DNA of 22,009 bases from CBFGTA01 sp965651595 (GCA_965651595.1 CBFGTA010000023.1:1-22009), one strand, 5' to 3'. Counted from the stretch's first letter, positions 1 through 9,142 are shown. A program made the numbers and translations. The notes: generated by a model from the sequence alone, not told the origin.

Positions 1-2520
1 CACGAACTGCGAGCAGGCAAGGACGAACTGCGCCGGCGGTTCTCGACCATCTATGTGGACGAGTATCAAGACACCGATCCAGCGCAGGTGCGTTTACTGC
101 AGGCCATTGCATCTCCCACGACGACGCTGGTGGTCGTGGGAGACCCTGATCAAGCGATCTATCGGTTCCGGGGCGCGGACGTCGGGGGAATTCTGCGCTT
201 TCGCGAGCAGTTCCGGACCCGGTCGGGGGCGGAGGCCCCCGTCGTCGTGCTCGGCCACACCCGGCGATTCGGGCCCACGATTCGCGACGCGGCCGGGCAG
301 ATCATCGCCCCGGTAGGACTCGGTTCATTGCCGGTCGAGGTGCAAGAGAATCACCGCGGGCTGGAGTGTGTGTCCGATTCGAACGGCGTGGTTGACGTCC
401 AGACATTCGACAGCGAGTCTGCCGAGGCGAATTTTGTTGCCGACCTTATCCGGCGTGCGGCACTCAGCGGCGACGTCAAAGGCTGGTCGGACTGCGCGGT
501 CTTGCTGCGTTCGGCGGTTCACGCGATGCCCGCCATAGTTCAAGCCCTCGTCACAGCCAATGTGCCGGTCACGGTTCCCGACGACGATGTTCCCCTCGCC
601 TGGCAACCATCCGTGCGGGCGTTGCTGGCTATTGTGCGAGCCGCGGTCCTCCCCGATCAGATCGACCCGGATGCTGCCCGTGGCGTCGTAATGGGTCCAC
701 TTGCTCGGGTGAACGCCGTCCAGTTGCGAGGTTTGATGCGCGAGCTCAGACGCAGTCCCGAGCTGCACGACAATCGCACCCGCAGCGACGCAGCTCTCGT
801 TCACGCCCTGCGCAACCCGAAGCTCACCCAAGACCTCCCGGGTGATGCTGCTCGTGCGGTCCATCGGGCGGCCGTCGAGCTTCAGCAGATTCGCGACCAC
901 CACCGTCGCGGGTCGAGTGCTTACTCGGTGCTGTGGGAAGCGTGGACTGCCGGTGGTTGGCCTGAGCGGCTGCACCGAGCCGCGATGGGCGGAGGTCGTG
1001 ACGCTCGGGCCGCCCACCGTGATCTTGACGCGATCTGCGGTCTGTTCGCGCAAGCGGCGCGAGCGGATCGCGAGTTCGGTGGCAAGCGCGATATTGCTTC
1101 GTTCCTGTACGACCTCGAAGCAGCCGTCTTCAACGCGACCTCTGACCGCAGCGCATCGTCGACGACGGATGCCGTGACCGTCACCACGGCTCACCGAGCC
1201 AAGGGTCTGCAGTGGCCTTTGGTCGTGGTCGCTGGTGTCCAAGAAGAGGTCTGGCCCGACGTCCGCTACCGGGCCACTCTCTTACAGTCGGACCATCTCG
1301 GGGCTGACGGGTCAGTGGCGGGTGCGTCTGTGCGCGAACTTCTCGCCGACGAACGCCGACTGATGTACGTGGCATGCACGCGGGCTCAGCAGCGCCTCGT
1401 CGTGACTGCGGTGCAGTCGCCCAGCGATGCCGGGCAGAGAGCTAGTCGCTTCATCGACGAAATCGCTCAAGAACCGGCGGTGGTCCGGCAGCACCAGGCG
1501 GGAGCGCCTGCTGCCGCGTTGTCCACGAGCTCGATGGTGGCTCGCCTGAGGGCAGTGCTCGAAGCCCCTGAAGGTACCGATGCCAGTCCCAGCCCCGCCA
1601 TTCGGACTGCCGCTGCCTACCAGCTTGCGCGGCTCGCCGCGGCCGGCGTGAGGGCCGCTCAACCTGACTCCTGGTGGTCCATGTTTGATCGTAGTCAGTC
1701 CGAACGGGCCCTTTACGATCCAGATCAACCCATCTACTTCTCGGGTTCGATGTGGTCGAGTTTGTCGGAGTGTTCCTTACGTTGGTTCTTGGATCGGCAA
1801 GTCAAAGCCAGTCGACCGCGTGGTTCAGCGGTTGCGTTCGGCTCGGTTGTGCACGCACTCGCCGAAGCAGTGGCAAACGACGAACTGCCGCCCGACCCGG
1901 AAGTGCTGGCCGAGCGGGCCCGCGAGATTTGGCCCGCAGTCGGCTACGACGCGGCCTGGCACGCCCAACGAGAACTGAACGCCGCCGCCGAGGCCTGTGC
2001 CCGATTCGTGGCATGGCACACCGCCATGCGCGGCCGCACCCTGGTTGCCGTCGAGCAGGAGTACGAGCAGGATGTCCAGCTTGGCGAGGTCACCGTGCGG
2101 CTGCGCGGCTACCTCGACCGGATCGAGGTGGATGCAGCCGGCAAGCTCCACGTGGTCGACCTCAAGACCGAACGGAAGGCGAAGACGCCCAAGGAGATCG
2201 CCAGCCACGAGCAATTGACGCTGTACCAGCTCGCAGGCACTCTGGGCGGCTACAACCAGGCACTCGGTGTCAGTCAGACTCCGCCAGTGGCCGGGGCCGA
2301 ACTGGTCCAGTTGCGGATTCCGAGCAAGTCCTCAGAACTGCCCCTCGTGCAAGTCCAGTCGGCCATCGATCCGGCCGAAGTCCTCGAGAAGCTCGATGAG
2401 GCGGTGGAGCCCCTGCTGAGGGAGGATTTCGCGGCACGCCCCTCTGAGTTTCTCTGTGGGTACTGCGACTTCCGATTCTCGTGTCCGGCCCAGTTAGAAG
2501 GCCAGGAGGTCCCTTCATGA
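1..2520 (+). CDS. adnA: AdnA-type helicase-nuclease subunit, 5' truncated by the window edge
   Basis: The frame is open from base 1, so this is the C-terminal 839 residues; the Walker A region lies upstream of the window. Visible UvrD-like SF1 motifs are motif II DEYQDT (fragment residues 20-25), motif III GDPDQ (47-51), motif V TTAHRAKGLQW (about 395) and motif VI RRLMYVACTRA (about 452). A RecB/AddB-type nuclease domain follows, with D706, D720 and K722 (the VVDLKT core) and a downstream Gln. Cys591 together with Cys819, Cys822 and Cys828 has the layout of a 4Fe-4S cluster that staples the nuclease domain, as known in AddB-like enzymes. In mycobacteria AdnA and AdnB form a heterodimer that unwinds and resects DNA double-strand breaks. 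The stop overlaps the adnB start (ATGA), so the pair is almost certainly cotranscribed and coupled. It is called AdnA rather than AdnB because it lies first in the pair and the second ORF has AdnB length. Confidence 0.9.
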   Translation, partial: HELRAGKDELRRRFSTIYVDEYQDTDPAQVRLLQAIASPTTTLVVVGDPDQAIYRFRGADVGGILRFREQFRTRSGAEAPVVVLGHTRRFGPTIRDAAGQIIAPVGLGSLPVEVQENHRGLECVSDSNGVVDVQTFDSESAEANFVADLIRRAALSGDVKGWSDCAVLLRSAVHAMPAIVQALVTANVPVTVPDDDVPLAWQPSVRALLAIVRAAVLPDQIDPDAARGVVMGPLARVNAVQLRGLMRELRRSPELHDNRTRSDAALVHALRNPKLTQDLPGDAARAVHRAAVELQQIRDHHRRGSSAYSVLWEAWTAGGWPERLHRAAMGGGRDARAAHRDLDAICGLFAQAARADREFGGKRDIASFLYDLEAAVFNATSDRSASSTTDAVTVTTAHRAKGLQWPLVVVAGVQEEVWPDVRYRATLLQSDHLGADGSVAGASVRELLADERRLMYVACTRAQQRLVVTAVQSPSDAGQRASRFIDEIAQEPAVVRQHQAGAPAAALSTSSMVARLRAVLEAPEGTDASPSPAIRTAAAYQLARLAAAGVRAAQPDSWWSMFDRSQSERALYDPDQPIYFSGSMWSSLSECSLRWFLDRQVKASRPRGSAVAFGSVVHALAEAVANDELPPDPEVLAERAREIWPAVGYDAAWHAQRELNAAAEACARFVAWHTAMRGRTLVAVEQEYEQDVQLGEVTVRLRGYLDRIEVDAAGKLHVVDLKTERKAKTPKEIASHEQLTLYQLAGTLGGYNQALGVSQTPPVAGAELVQLRIPSKSSELPLVQVQSAIDPAEVLEKLDEAVEPLLREDFAARPSEFLCGYCDFRFSCPAQLEGQEVPS

Positions 2521-5500
2521 ACGAACCGACCCACGATCCGGTCCTGCGCGATATCGAGGAGATCCTCGGATATCGACTGTCGGCCGAACAGTCCGCATCC
2601 GTGATGGCTCCGATCGATCGACCGCTGACGATCGCGGCTGGCGCTGGCGCGGGAAAGACGACTGTGATGGCAGTTCGAGTGGTATGGGCAGTGGCCACCG
2701 AGCAGGTGGAACCTGAGCGTGTCCTGGGACTGACGTTTACGAACAAAGCGGCAGCCGAGCTCAGCACACGGGTGCGCGTCATGCTGGGGCAGCTCGGGCT
2801 CACCGCTGCGGTTCCCGGCTCGGTGACGGCCCACGGCGAACCTGTCATATCGACCTACCATTCGTTCGCGCACAGCCTCGTCGCCGAACACGGGCTGCGG
2901 ATTGGGGTCGAGCCATCGGCCGAACTCGTCATGGGAGTCCAAATTCACCAGTTGGCGGAACAGGTCGTTCGTTCGACCGCCCGCAGTCTCACCGGCATTC
3001 CTTCTAGCAGTCCCCAACGCGTCACCTCCAAACTAGTCGAACTCGATGCGGGCCTCGCTGAGCACGATGTAGCAACTGAGCAACTGCGGGAGTGGGACGA
3101 GACAACCATCGAGCAGTTGGAGTCGTGGATAGTCTCCGGTAAGCCCTGCCAGGAAGACCGTCGCTACCTCGACACTTGCCGGGAGCGCTGGGAACTCAGC
3201 CACCTGGTGGATGAACTGCGGCAGGCCAAACGCGACTACGACGTCGTTGACTTTGCCGACCTCATGCGATTCGGGGCCCAACTCGCTGCTGATCATGCCG
3301 TGGCAGCCGACGTTCGCGACCGCTACCGCATGGTGTTGCTCGACGAGTATCAAGACACATCAGTGGTTCAGTCGCGAATCTTGGCTGGACTGTTCGGCAG
3401 AGGGCACGGGGTCACTGCGGTCGGAGACACGATGCAGGCCATCTATGGGTGGCGGGGCGCAAGTGCTGGCGCCATGAGGAAGTTTCGGCACCTGTTCGCG
3501 GCCACTGATTCTGAGCCGGTGCACCAAACATCGCTCACCGTCAGTCGCCGGTGTGCTCCCCGGATCTTGGCCGCCGCCAATGATGTTTCCGCTAGTCAAC
3601 GCAATCAAGACGACTCTGTCGTCCGGCTCACCAATCCCGAAGGGGCGCCGCAGAAGTCGTTGGCGGTTCCCACCAATGTCGTGCGGTCGACATTTTTTCT
3701 CAGCGATCAAGAAGAACGGGACTGGGTGGCGGACAGTATTCGCGCTGCGATCGACGGCGGGGTGGCCCCGGAGGAGATTGCCGTTCTGCTGCGTCGGGTC
3801 CGAGACTTTGAGCCGATGGCTCAAGCCTTAGCGGCGCGCAGTGTCCCTAGCCAGACTTCGCAACTCGAGGGACTGCTTGCCCAGCCGGAGGTGGCCGACA
3901 CAGTTGCCGTCATTCGAGCACTCGCAGACCCGAGCGACAATCCTGCGGTTCTGCGACTGTTGACATCGTCTCGGTGGCGGATTGGGCCTCGCGATCTTGC
4001 CATTCTGGGGCGCCGAGCAGCCCATTTGGCCGGGGGCGATTTCGCTGCGCAGTCCCAGGAGTCGGGGGTAGACGCCAGACTTGAGGCCAGTGTGGCGGGT
4101 ACTGACCCGGTTGACGTGCCGAGTCTGCTCGAAGCCCTCGAAGACCCCGGCACTAATGAACGCTACGCGTATTCGCCCGAGGCAAGCGGTCGATTCCTCG
4201 AACTCGCCGGACTGCTCGCCCGGCTGCGGGGGCACGTCGACGAGGCGTTGCCGGACTTCGTCAATCGGGTGATCGTCGAAACGGGCGTCGAGACTCAGGC
4301 CCAACTCAAGGTATTCGGCGCCGAGTACGACCCGTCTGTGGCGGTGATCGCTCACGATCGAGGACTGAGTGCCCTGGCATCGCTGCGGGAGGCGGCGTTG
4401 AAGTTCCGCGATGCCACGGGGTTCAGCGACTTGATGGGATTTGTGCGCTGGGTGCGGGCCCACGAGACCGAGAGCGACCCGGGCCCGGAAATCGCCATCA
4501 CGCCCGTGCCGGGCGCAGTCAACATTCTGACCGTCCACAAGGCCAAGGGGCTCGAGTGGTCCGTGGTTGCGGTTCCGACGATGAACCAAGGCACCTATTC
4601 CGGTAGTCGAGTGGGCCCGCGCTATCCGTTTGCCTCTGAGGTCGTTCCCCACCCGCTGCGCGGTGACGTCGACGAGTTGCCGGTGCTGCAGGGATTCGGG
4701 TCCAAGGCGCATAAGGAATATGCGAAAGCATGCCGGAATCACCAAGAAGCGGAAGATCAACGACTGGTCTACGTGGCCATCACCCGTGCCGCTGACATGT
4801 TGCTCACTTCTGGGCACCAGTGGGCCGCTGGGCTGAAGAAGAGTCGGCAGCCGAGTAGGTTCTTGATGCTGATTCAACAACACGCGGAGAACTTTCCCGA
4901 CGATTCCATTCACGATCACACCAACCCCGATAGCACTAACCCCCTCGGCGAGGCGGTTCCGCCCGTTCCATGGCCACCACCTATCGACACCGCCGCCCAG
5001 GCCCGCAAACATGCCGCCGCCGCCCTGCTGCAGGCAATTGGGCAAGCCAGCCCTGCCAGTGGAAGTTTGCTGGCAGACCTACCTGACTCCAGCGACCTGG
5101 CGCTTGAGAACTTGACGCCTGGTGAAGCCGATGAGGTGGCCCAATGGGAGCATGACATTGACTTGTTGTTGGCTGCTCGCGATCGTCGCTCGACCGGGAC
5201 TGAATCCAACGCGCCTATTCCGGATTCGCTGTCGGCCAGCGATGTGATGCGTCTGGCGGAAGACCGAGCTAGCTTCGTCGCCGACATCGCCCGACCCATG
5301 CCTCGACCCCCGATGCCGGCTGCCGAGCGAGGCACGCGGTTCCATGACTGGGTAGAGGGGCACTACGGTCAGCGACCGCTGTTCGACACGCTCCCCGGTG
5401 AGGTTGCCTCACTAGGTGACGAACCAGCACCACTCACCGAGCTGCAGCGCAACTTCGAGCAACTCGAGTACGCATCCATGTCGCCCTATGGCATTGAGGT

Positions 5501-5789
5501 CCCGTTCACTGTCGTCATCGACGGAACCGTCATTAAGGGGCGAATCGATGCCGTGTTTCAGCGAGGCGAACGCTGGGAGGTGGTCGACTGGAAGACGAAC
5601 CGGGCTGCCACGGCCGACCCACTGCAATTGGCTATCTATCGAGTTGCGTGGGCGTCAACGGCCGGAGTCGATCCGAACCTCATCGACGGCGTGTTCGTCT
5701 ACGTGGCTACCGGAGAGGTCAAGCGCTACAGCGACCTGCCCGATGTCGAAGCTCTCGCTCGCGTACTCGCGGCCCCCGAACCTCCTTAG
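2517..5789 (+). CDS. adnB: AdnB-type helicase-nuclease subunit
   Basis: This is a 1090-residue protein, close to the roughly 1100 residues of mycobacterial AdnB. The ATG at 2517 was chosen because AGGAGG at 2504-2509 sits 7 bases upstream and the ATG overlaps the adnA stop; an in-frame GTG at 2481 lacks these signals. Motor motifs in order are a Q-motif glutamine (Q25), Walker A GAGAGKT (42-48), motif Ia TFTNKAAAEL, motif II LLDEYQDT (about 272-280), motif III GDTMQAIYGWRGA (about 302), motif V TVHKAKGLEW (about 668) and motif VI RLVYVAITRAA (about 748). The C-terminal RecB-like nuclease has D1011, D1024 and K1026 (GRID, VVDWKT), then a QLAIYR motif. Unlike the first subunit it has no Cys cluster around the nuclease. 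It acts in the cytoplasm with AdnA as an ATP-dependent dsDNA end-processing motor. A convergent hairpin follows the stop. Confidence 0.93.
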   Translation: MNEPTHDPVLRDIEEILGYRLSAEQSASVMAPIDRPLTIAAGAGAGKTTVMAVRVVWAVATEQVEPERVLGLTFTNKAAAELSTRVRVMLGQLGLTAAVPGSVTAHGEPVISTYHSFAHSLVAEHGLRIGVEPSAELVMGVQIHQLAEQVVRSTARSLTGIPSSSPQRVTSKLVELDAGLAEHDVATEQLREWDETTIEQLESWIVSGKPCQEDRRYLDTCRERWELSHLVDELRQAKRDYDVVDFADLMRFGAQLAADHAVAADVRDRYRMVLLDEYQDTSVVQSRILAGLFGRGHGVTAVGDTMQAIYGWRGASAGAMRKFRHLFAATDSEPVHQTSLTVSRRCAPRILAAANDVSASQRNQDDSVVRLTNPEGAPQKSLAVPTNVVRSTFFLSDQEERDWVADSIRAAIDGGVAPEEIAVLLRRVRDFEPMAQALAARSVPSQTSQLEGLLAQPEVADTVAVIRALADPSDNPAVLRLLTSSRWRIGPRDLAILGRRAAHLAGGDFAAQSQESGVDARLEASVAGTDPVDVPSLLEALEDPGTNERYAYSPEASGRFLELAGLLARLRGHVDEALPDFVNRVIVETGVETQAQLKVFGAEYDPSVAVIAHDRGLSALASLREAALKFRDATGFSDLMGFVRWVRAHETESDPGPEIAITPVPGAVNILTVHKAKGLEWSVVAVPTMNQGTYSGSRVGPRYPFASEVVPHPLRGDVDELPVLQGFGSKAHKEYAKACRNHQEAEDQRLVYVAITRAADMLLTSGHQWAAGLKKSRQPSRFLMLIQQHAENFPDDSIHDHTNPDSTNPLGEAVPPVPWPPPIDTAAQARKHAAAALLQAIGQASPASGSLLADLPDSSDLALENLTPGEADEVAQWEHDIDLLLAARDRRSTGTESNAPIPDSLSASDVMRLAEDRASFVADIARPMPRPPMPAAERGTRFHDWVEGHYGQRPLFDTLPGEVASLGDEPAPLTELQRNFEQLEYASMSPYGIEVPFTVVIDGTVIKGRIDAVFQRGERWEVVDWKTNRAATADPLQLAIYRVAWASTAGVDPNLIDGVFVYVATGEVKRYSDLPDVEALARVLAAPEPP

Positions 5790-5813
5790 GTCTGCCCGGG
5801 CTTCGGCTCCGAA

Positions 5814-5841
5814 CCCAGGACGCGCGACCGCGCGGGCTGGG
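5814..5841. terminator. Convergent hairpin between adnB and the EEP-family gene
   Basis: CCCAG (5814-5818) pairs with CTGGG (5837-5841), and inside it CGCGC (5821-5825) pairs with GCGCG (5830-5834) around a GACC loop, separated by a 2x2 internal loop. It lies in the 64-base gap between two convergent stop codons, the expected place for a bidirectional terminator. No U-tract follows on either strand, as is common in high-GC actinomycetes, so termination is inferred from position and stem strength only. Confidence 0.5.
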
Positions 5842-5853
5842 AATCGCAGACGA

Positions 5854-6684
5854 TCATGGCGAGTAGGGCACTTGGACGGAGACGGCGCAGTGGTCGCTGA
5901 CAGGTAGGGCGTGGACCCGGGCTGTGCGGCGGGCGAGGGCAAGGTCGTCGCGGCTCAACCCGCCCGCGAGCAAATGGTCGAACTGGATTCGGGGGCGGTA
6001 ACTTGGGAAGGTCGGAGCAGTCAGCAGCGGGCGCAAGCGGGCAATCGGCCCAGGCAGATGACTGGGAATATTGAGATCACCGAGCACGAATGCGGGTCGC
6101 GGGAACATGCTCAACCATCGTCGGATCGTCGCCAATTGTCGGAGGTTGAACCCGGGAACAAACGACAGATGAGTCGCGACGACCGTGACGAGTCCCCGTC
6201 GGGTGGCGATGACGGCCGCGATGGCCACCCGTGGTTCGTCGGGGATTCGGATAAGCCGCGGCGGTCCCACATCATCTTGGACCAGCAACGGCAAGCCCAT
6301 CGAACTAGCCCCGAGGCGTAACATGGCCCATCGAACCACCGGAACGCGCGATACCAGGGCGATTCCGTAACGGGGGGTCGAGTCGCCAGTCCGGTCATCT
6401 CGCGCCGTCTCGGCCGGGGTCGCAGGCCGGAAGGTGCGGCGGTTGCCGGGGGTGCCCACAATGGTGGGGGCGAAGCGCCAGTCGACTGCTCCGAGGTGCT
6501 CGGCAATCGCGGCCGGTTGATGCAGGCCTCCCGATCGGGGTTGAGCCACATCCACCTCTTGGATCGCCAAGATTGTCGGGTCGAGAATGTCGACCGCTTC
6601 GAGCAACTGCGCTCGGGGCGACTGGTCACGTTGACGCCCGAGCACGGGGCGTCCAAACAATATGTTGAAACTGGCCAGACGCAC
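5854..6684 (-). CDS. Endonuclease/exonuclease/phosphatase (EEP) superfamily protein
   Basis: This is a 276-residue protein with the full metal-dependent EEP active-site set: N7 in SFNI, E43 in QEVD, H172 in THL, D203 and N205 in GDLN, D236 in QFDHLL, and the terminal D264-H265 in SDHCAV. Enzymes with this fold hydrolyse phosphodiesters or phosphomonoesters in nucleic acids, inositol phosphates or sphingolipids; nothing here reveals the substrate. No signal peptide is seen, so it is probably cytoplasmic. The start is a GTG at 6684, only 10 bases after the acyltransferase stop, and no clear Shine-Dalgarno is visible, so translation may depend on the upstream gene. The N-terminus begins directly at the first EEP strand, which supports this start. 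It is the last gene of a minus-strand group and converges on adnB. Confidence 0.8.
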   Translation of the reverse strand: MRLASFNILFGRPVLGRQRDQSPRAQLLEAVDILDPTILAIQEVDVAQPRSGGLHQPAAIAEHLGAVDWRFAPTIVGTPGNRRTFRPATPAETARDDRTGDSTPRYGIALVSRVPVVRWAMLRLGASSMGLPLLVQDDVGPPRLIRIPDEPRVAIAAVIATRRGLVTVVATHLSFVPGFNLRQLATIRRWLSMFPRPAFVLGDLNIPSHLPGPIARLRPLLTAPTFPSYRPRIQFDHLLAGGLSRDDLALARRTARVHALPVSDHCAVSVQVPYSP

Positions 6685-6694
6685 GGTTGGGCCG

Positions 6695-7951
6695 CTACCA
6701 GGTTCGGGTGTCGGGTTCGTGGGGCTTGTTGGAAGAGTCGGACGGGGCGGGTTCGTTGGTGGCCGTCGGGTCGAGGGGCACGGACTCTTCGAGGGGCTTG
6801 GGTCGCGCGCCGACGCGGGCTCGCATCCACTCGCGGCTCGGTTCTTCGATGAAACGCCACATCAAGTACGCGAGCACAATGGACATGACGATCAGCCCCA
6901 CGAGGCTCACCAGATAGATCGGTCCAGTCGAGATGCCCACGGCCGACATGCCGGCGCGCCACAGCCCGTACCAGACCAGGTGCACCATGTAGAGCGAGTA
7001 CGAAATGTATCCGCCCAGGATCAGCCACCGATGGCTGAAGAAACGTGATGGGCCACGGTTGGTCAGCGCTAATGCCCCGATCCAGGCGATGAGGAAGGGA
7101 ATGATGATCGCGTACATGCGAGGAGCCTCGTTCGGTAGCTCCGGATACTGCAGGTGGGCGGCGCGGCCCAATCCAATCGAAATGACCACGATCGCCACCG
7201 GGATAATCCAGGCCAGCCAACGCGCGACCCGTTCGACGGTTGGACTCGGCCCGTTCTCCCCAGCGAGACGTCGGACCACGAGATACATGAACGCGCCAGC
7301 CACAAACTCGGTGAGTACGCGGATGGACGATGCCCAGCCTAGGTTGAGGAACGGATCGTTCGTGCGGGTGAGCCCGATGTAAAGCAGGGGCGTGAGACAG
7401 GCGAAGGTGATCAGAGCCAGGGCCGCGGTGGGCAGTCGATCCTTCACACGCCACAAGACGAGAGCGATCAGCGGGAAGAACAGATAGGCCAGCCACTCCA
7501 TCGACAGGGACCAGGCGACGAAGTTCCAGCCGCGCTGCGGATCCGGTCCCCACTCTTGGACGAGCAGCAGCTGCTTGACGTATTCGAGGGGGTTGAGCCA
7601 TGAGCGATCAGCCGATTCTCCCGTGGCCAGCGACTGGGCAATAATCGCCAACCCGGCCACATTGAGCATCACGAAGTGCACCGGGTAGATGCGGGCCAGC
7701 CGTAGCCACAAGAAGTTCCCTGCCCTACGGGCCTGCAGCCTCGGGCCGAGGCGAGTCAGGTACGTGTGGGCCAAGATGAACCCGGACAAGGCGAAGAACA
7801 GGTCGACGCCGAGCGAGCCCACGCGCAAGACCTCGTGGACGAACGGCACGAGCAGTCCAGCGCTGGCCAGGGCAGGCTGGTAGTGGTACAGGACGACCCA
7901 AAAGGCAGCGATGAAACGGACACCGGTGAGCTGTCGGATGAATGCAGTCAT
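6695..7951 (-). CDS. Acyltransferase 3 (OafA/YrhL-type) integral membrane acyltransferase
   Basis: This is a 418-residue, strongly hydrophobic protein with about ten predicted membrane segments. It begins with the family signature LTGVRFIAAFWVVLYHY (about residues 8-24, with the conserved Arg and His), followed by GSLGVDLFFALSGFILAHTY (about 47-66). Family members transfer acetyl or other acyl groups from a cytoplasmic donor onto extracytoplasmic sugars such as O-antigen, peptidoglycan, exopolysaccharide or macrolides. The C-terminal 40 or so residues after the last membrane helix are charged and Pro/Ser-rich, without a recognisable SGNH domain. ATG 7951 was chosen because it immediately precedes the signature; no good Shine-Dalgarno is seen. 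It is likely transcribed with the EEP gene 10 bases downstream, and possibly with the oxidoreductase 118 bases upstream. The substrate is unknown. Confidence 0.85.
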   Translation of the reverse strand: MTAFIRQLTGVRFIAAFWVVLYHYQPALASAGLLVPFVHEVLRVGSLGVDLFFALSGFILAHTYLTRLGPRLQARRAGNFLWLRLARIYPVHFVMLNVAGLAIIAQSLATGESADRSWLNPLEYVKQLLLVQEWGPDPQRGWNFVAWSLSMEWLAYLFFPLIALVLWRVKDRLPTAALALITFACLTPLLYIGLTRTNDPFLNLGWASSIRVLTEFVAGAFMYLVVRRLAGENGPSPTVERVARWLAWIIPVAIVVISIGLGRAAHLQYPELPNEAPRMYAIIIPFLIAWIGALALTNRGPSRFFSHRWLILGGYISYSLYMVHLVWYGLWRAGMSAVGISTGPIYLVSLVGLIVMSIVLAYLMWRFIEEPSREWMRARVGARPKPLEESVPLDPTATNEPAPSDSSNKPHEPDTRTW

Positions 7952-8069
7952 GACGAAGACGAGTGTCGCACGAGCCTTGGATTCCCGGAGTCGGGCACGC
8001 CCAACGACGGGAGTTTCGATGAGCGACTATCGCCCGGCGGTCCGCAACCACGAACGGGCGGGCCAAAAA

Positions 8070-9002
8070 TCAGCGGGTCGGTGGCAACCCATCCAGACCA
8101 CCTTGGGCGCGGGTCACCAGCGAGATCGCTGACCAGTCGGCGTTGTGGAGGCCGTGGGCTAATGCCGTCAACATCTTTTGGCGGATTGGGTCGGCCAGGG
8201 GAAGCGGCACGTTTTGTTCCGAGCCCATCCCCAGAATTAGTTCCATGTCCTTGAGTCCGGTGGTCATCGCCGATCCCAACTCGGAATCAAACTGGCGCTC
8301 CTTGATGCGCTCGGAATACCCCGTCAACGGGGGAGAATCGCCCAACAAATCCAGGATCCACTGGGCCGAGTCAGCTGGCACGTGGTACTTCTCGGCGATG
8401 GTGTACACCTCTCCGGCCAGTTCGATCCAGGTCGCCAGTGCGTAGGTCGCGCACAGCTTCAGCACGTTGGCGGCTCCCGGTGATGTCCCCGCGGAGATTG
8501 TTTGGGTGGTGAACGCTGAGAGCAGTTCCCCAGCGCGATCCACCACCGCAGAGTGGCCCGACACGAAGGCCCGCAGTTGGCCAGCCGCGGCCATGTCTGG
8601 TCGTCCCAGCACCGGCGCGGCCAGATAGTCGGAGCCGGCCTCGGCATGGAGGTCAGTGAGCATTTCTGAGCAGTGCGGAGAAACAGTCGTCGTGCAGACA
8701 TGCACCGACCCGGCTGGCAGCGACTCGAGAATTCCGTCGGCACCCGTTACTGCCTCAATCACCGATGCGTCGTCCATCAGCATCGTCACCACGGCATCAG
8801 CATCCGCAGCCGCTTCACTCGGGGTTGACGCCAGTGTCACGGCACTGCCGTGGGAATCCATGAAGTTGCGAGCTCGTTCCGACGAGCGGTTCCACACGGT
8901 GAGTTCGAACCCCGCTTCGGCGAGCTGATGGGCGATGCCGCTGCCCATGCGTCCGAGCCCGAGCACACTGACGCGGCGAATAGGGTGGCTAGGGTCTTGC
9001 AC
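8070..9002 (-). CDS. NAD(P)-dependent oxidoreductase of the 3-hydroxyisobutyrate dehydrogenase/GLYR family
   Basis: This is a 310-residue protein. A Rossmann motif VLGLGRMGSG (about 13-22) is followed by WNRS, whose Arg after the second strand suggests NADP(H) preference. The C-terminal all-helical domain carries GAANVLKL, whose Asn and Lys match the catalytic GxxNxxK motif of beta-hydroxyacid dehydrogenases. The usual DAPVSGG substrate loop reads APVLGRPDMAAAGQL, as in the GLYR/imine-reductase-like branch, so the substrate may be a short hydroxyacid, a semialdehyde or an imine; I cannot decide. The GTG start at 9002 has AGGAGG 4 bases upstream. The 5' leader contains an 8-bp inverted repeat (9022-9050). 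It is transcribed towards the acyltransferase. Confidence 0.85.
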   Translation of the reverse strand: MQDPSHPIRRVSVLGLGRMGSGIAHQLAEAGFELTVWNRSSERARNFMDSHGSAVTLASTPSEAAADADAVVTMLMDDASVIEAVTGADGILESLPAGSVHVCTTTVSPHCSEMLTDLHAEAGSDYLAAPVLGRPDMAAAGQLRAFVSGHSAVVDRAGELLSAFTTQTISAGTSPGAANVLKLCATYALATWIELAGEVYTIAEKYHVPADSAQWILDLLGDSPPLTGYSERIKERQFDSELGSAMTTGLKDMELILGMGSEQNVPLPLADPIRQKMLTALAHGLHNADWSAISLVTRAQGGLDGLPPTR

Positions 9003-9021
9003 GGGGCCTCCTCGAGCTGCG

Positions 9022-9050
9022 ACCGCCCGACCTGGGTCGCCCCGGGCGGT
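9022..9050 (-). promoter_or_regulatory. Inverted repeat in the leader of the oxidoreductase gene
   Basis: ACCGCCCG (9022-9029) and CGGGCGGT (9043-9050) are perfect 8-base complements around a 13-base spacer. The element lies 20 bases upstream of the GTG start and next to the Shine-Dalgarno on the minus strand. It could be an operator or an RNA hairpin affecting ribosome access. A TAGGGT hexamer on the minus strand (9065-9070) could be the -10 element, but no convincing -35 is seen. Confidence 0.35.
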
Positions 9051-9142
9051 GTGTCGTCAATCTGACCCTAGACCCAACTGGCCGCCCATGCCGCGAGTTT
9101 GCTCAACGAATCATCGTTCGCTCCCGAGCAGTGCTGGGCGAT

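Noticed and set aside
58..3357. 17-base identity (GACGAGTATCAAGACAC) between the first helicase gene and adnB
   Set aside because: It encodes the shared motif II DEYQDT in two homologous subunits and is not an inserted repeat.
3828..5045. 405-residue open frame on the minus strand inside adnB
   Set aside because: It is a shadow of the GC-rich adnB coding frame; the composition is His/Arg/Gly-rich, there is no recognisable domain, and the plus-strand helicase motifs are intact across it.
6111..7601. 496-residue minus-strand open frame overlapping the acyltransferase and EEP genes
   Set aside because: It covers two genes with clear family motifs in another frame of the same strand; its translation is Arg/Pro/Ser-rich without domains.
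5854..9002. Mobile element or genomic island
   Set aside because: No transposase, integrase, terminal repeats or tRNA-associated direct repeats are visible at the edges.
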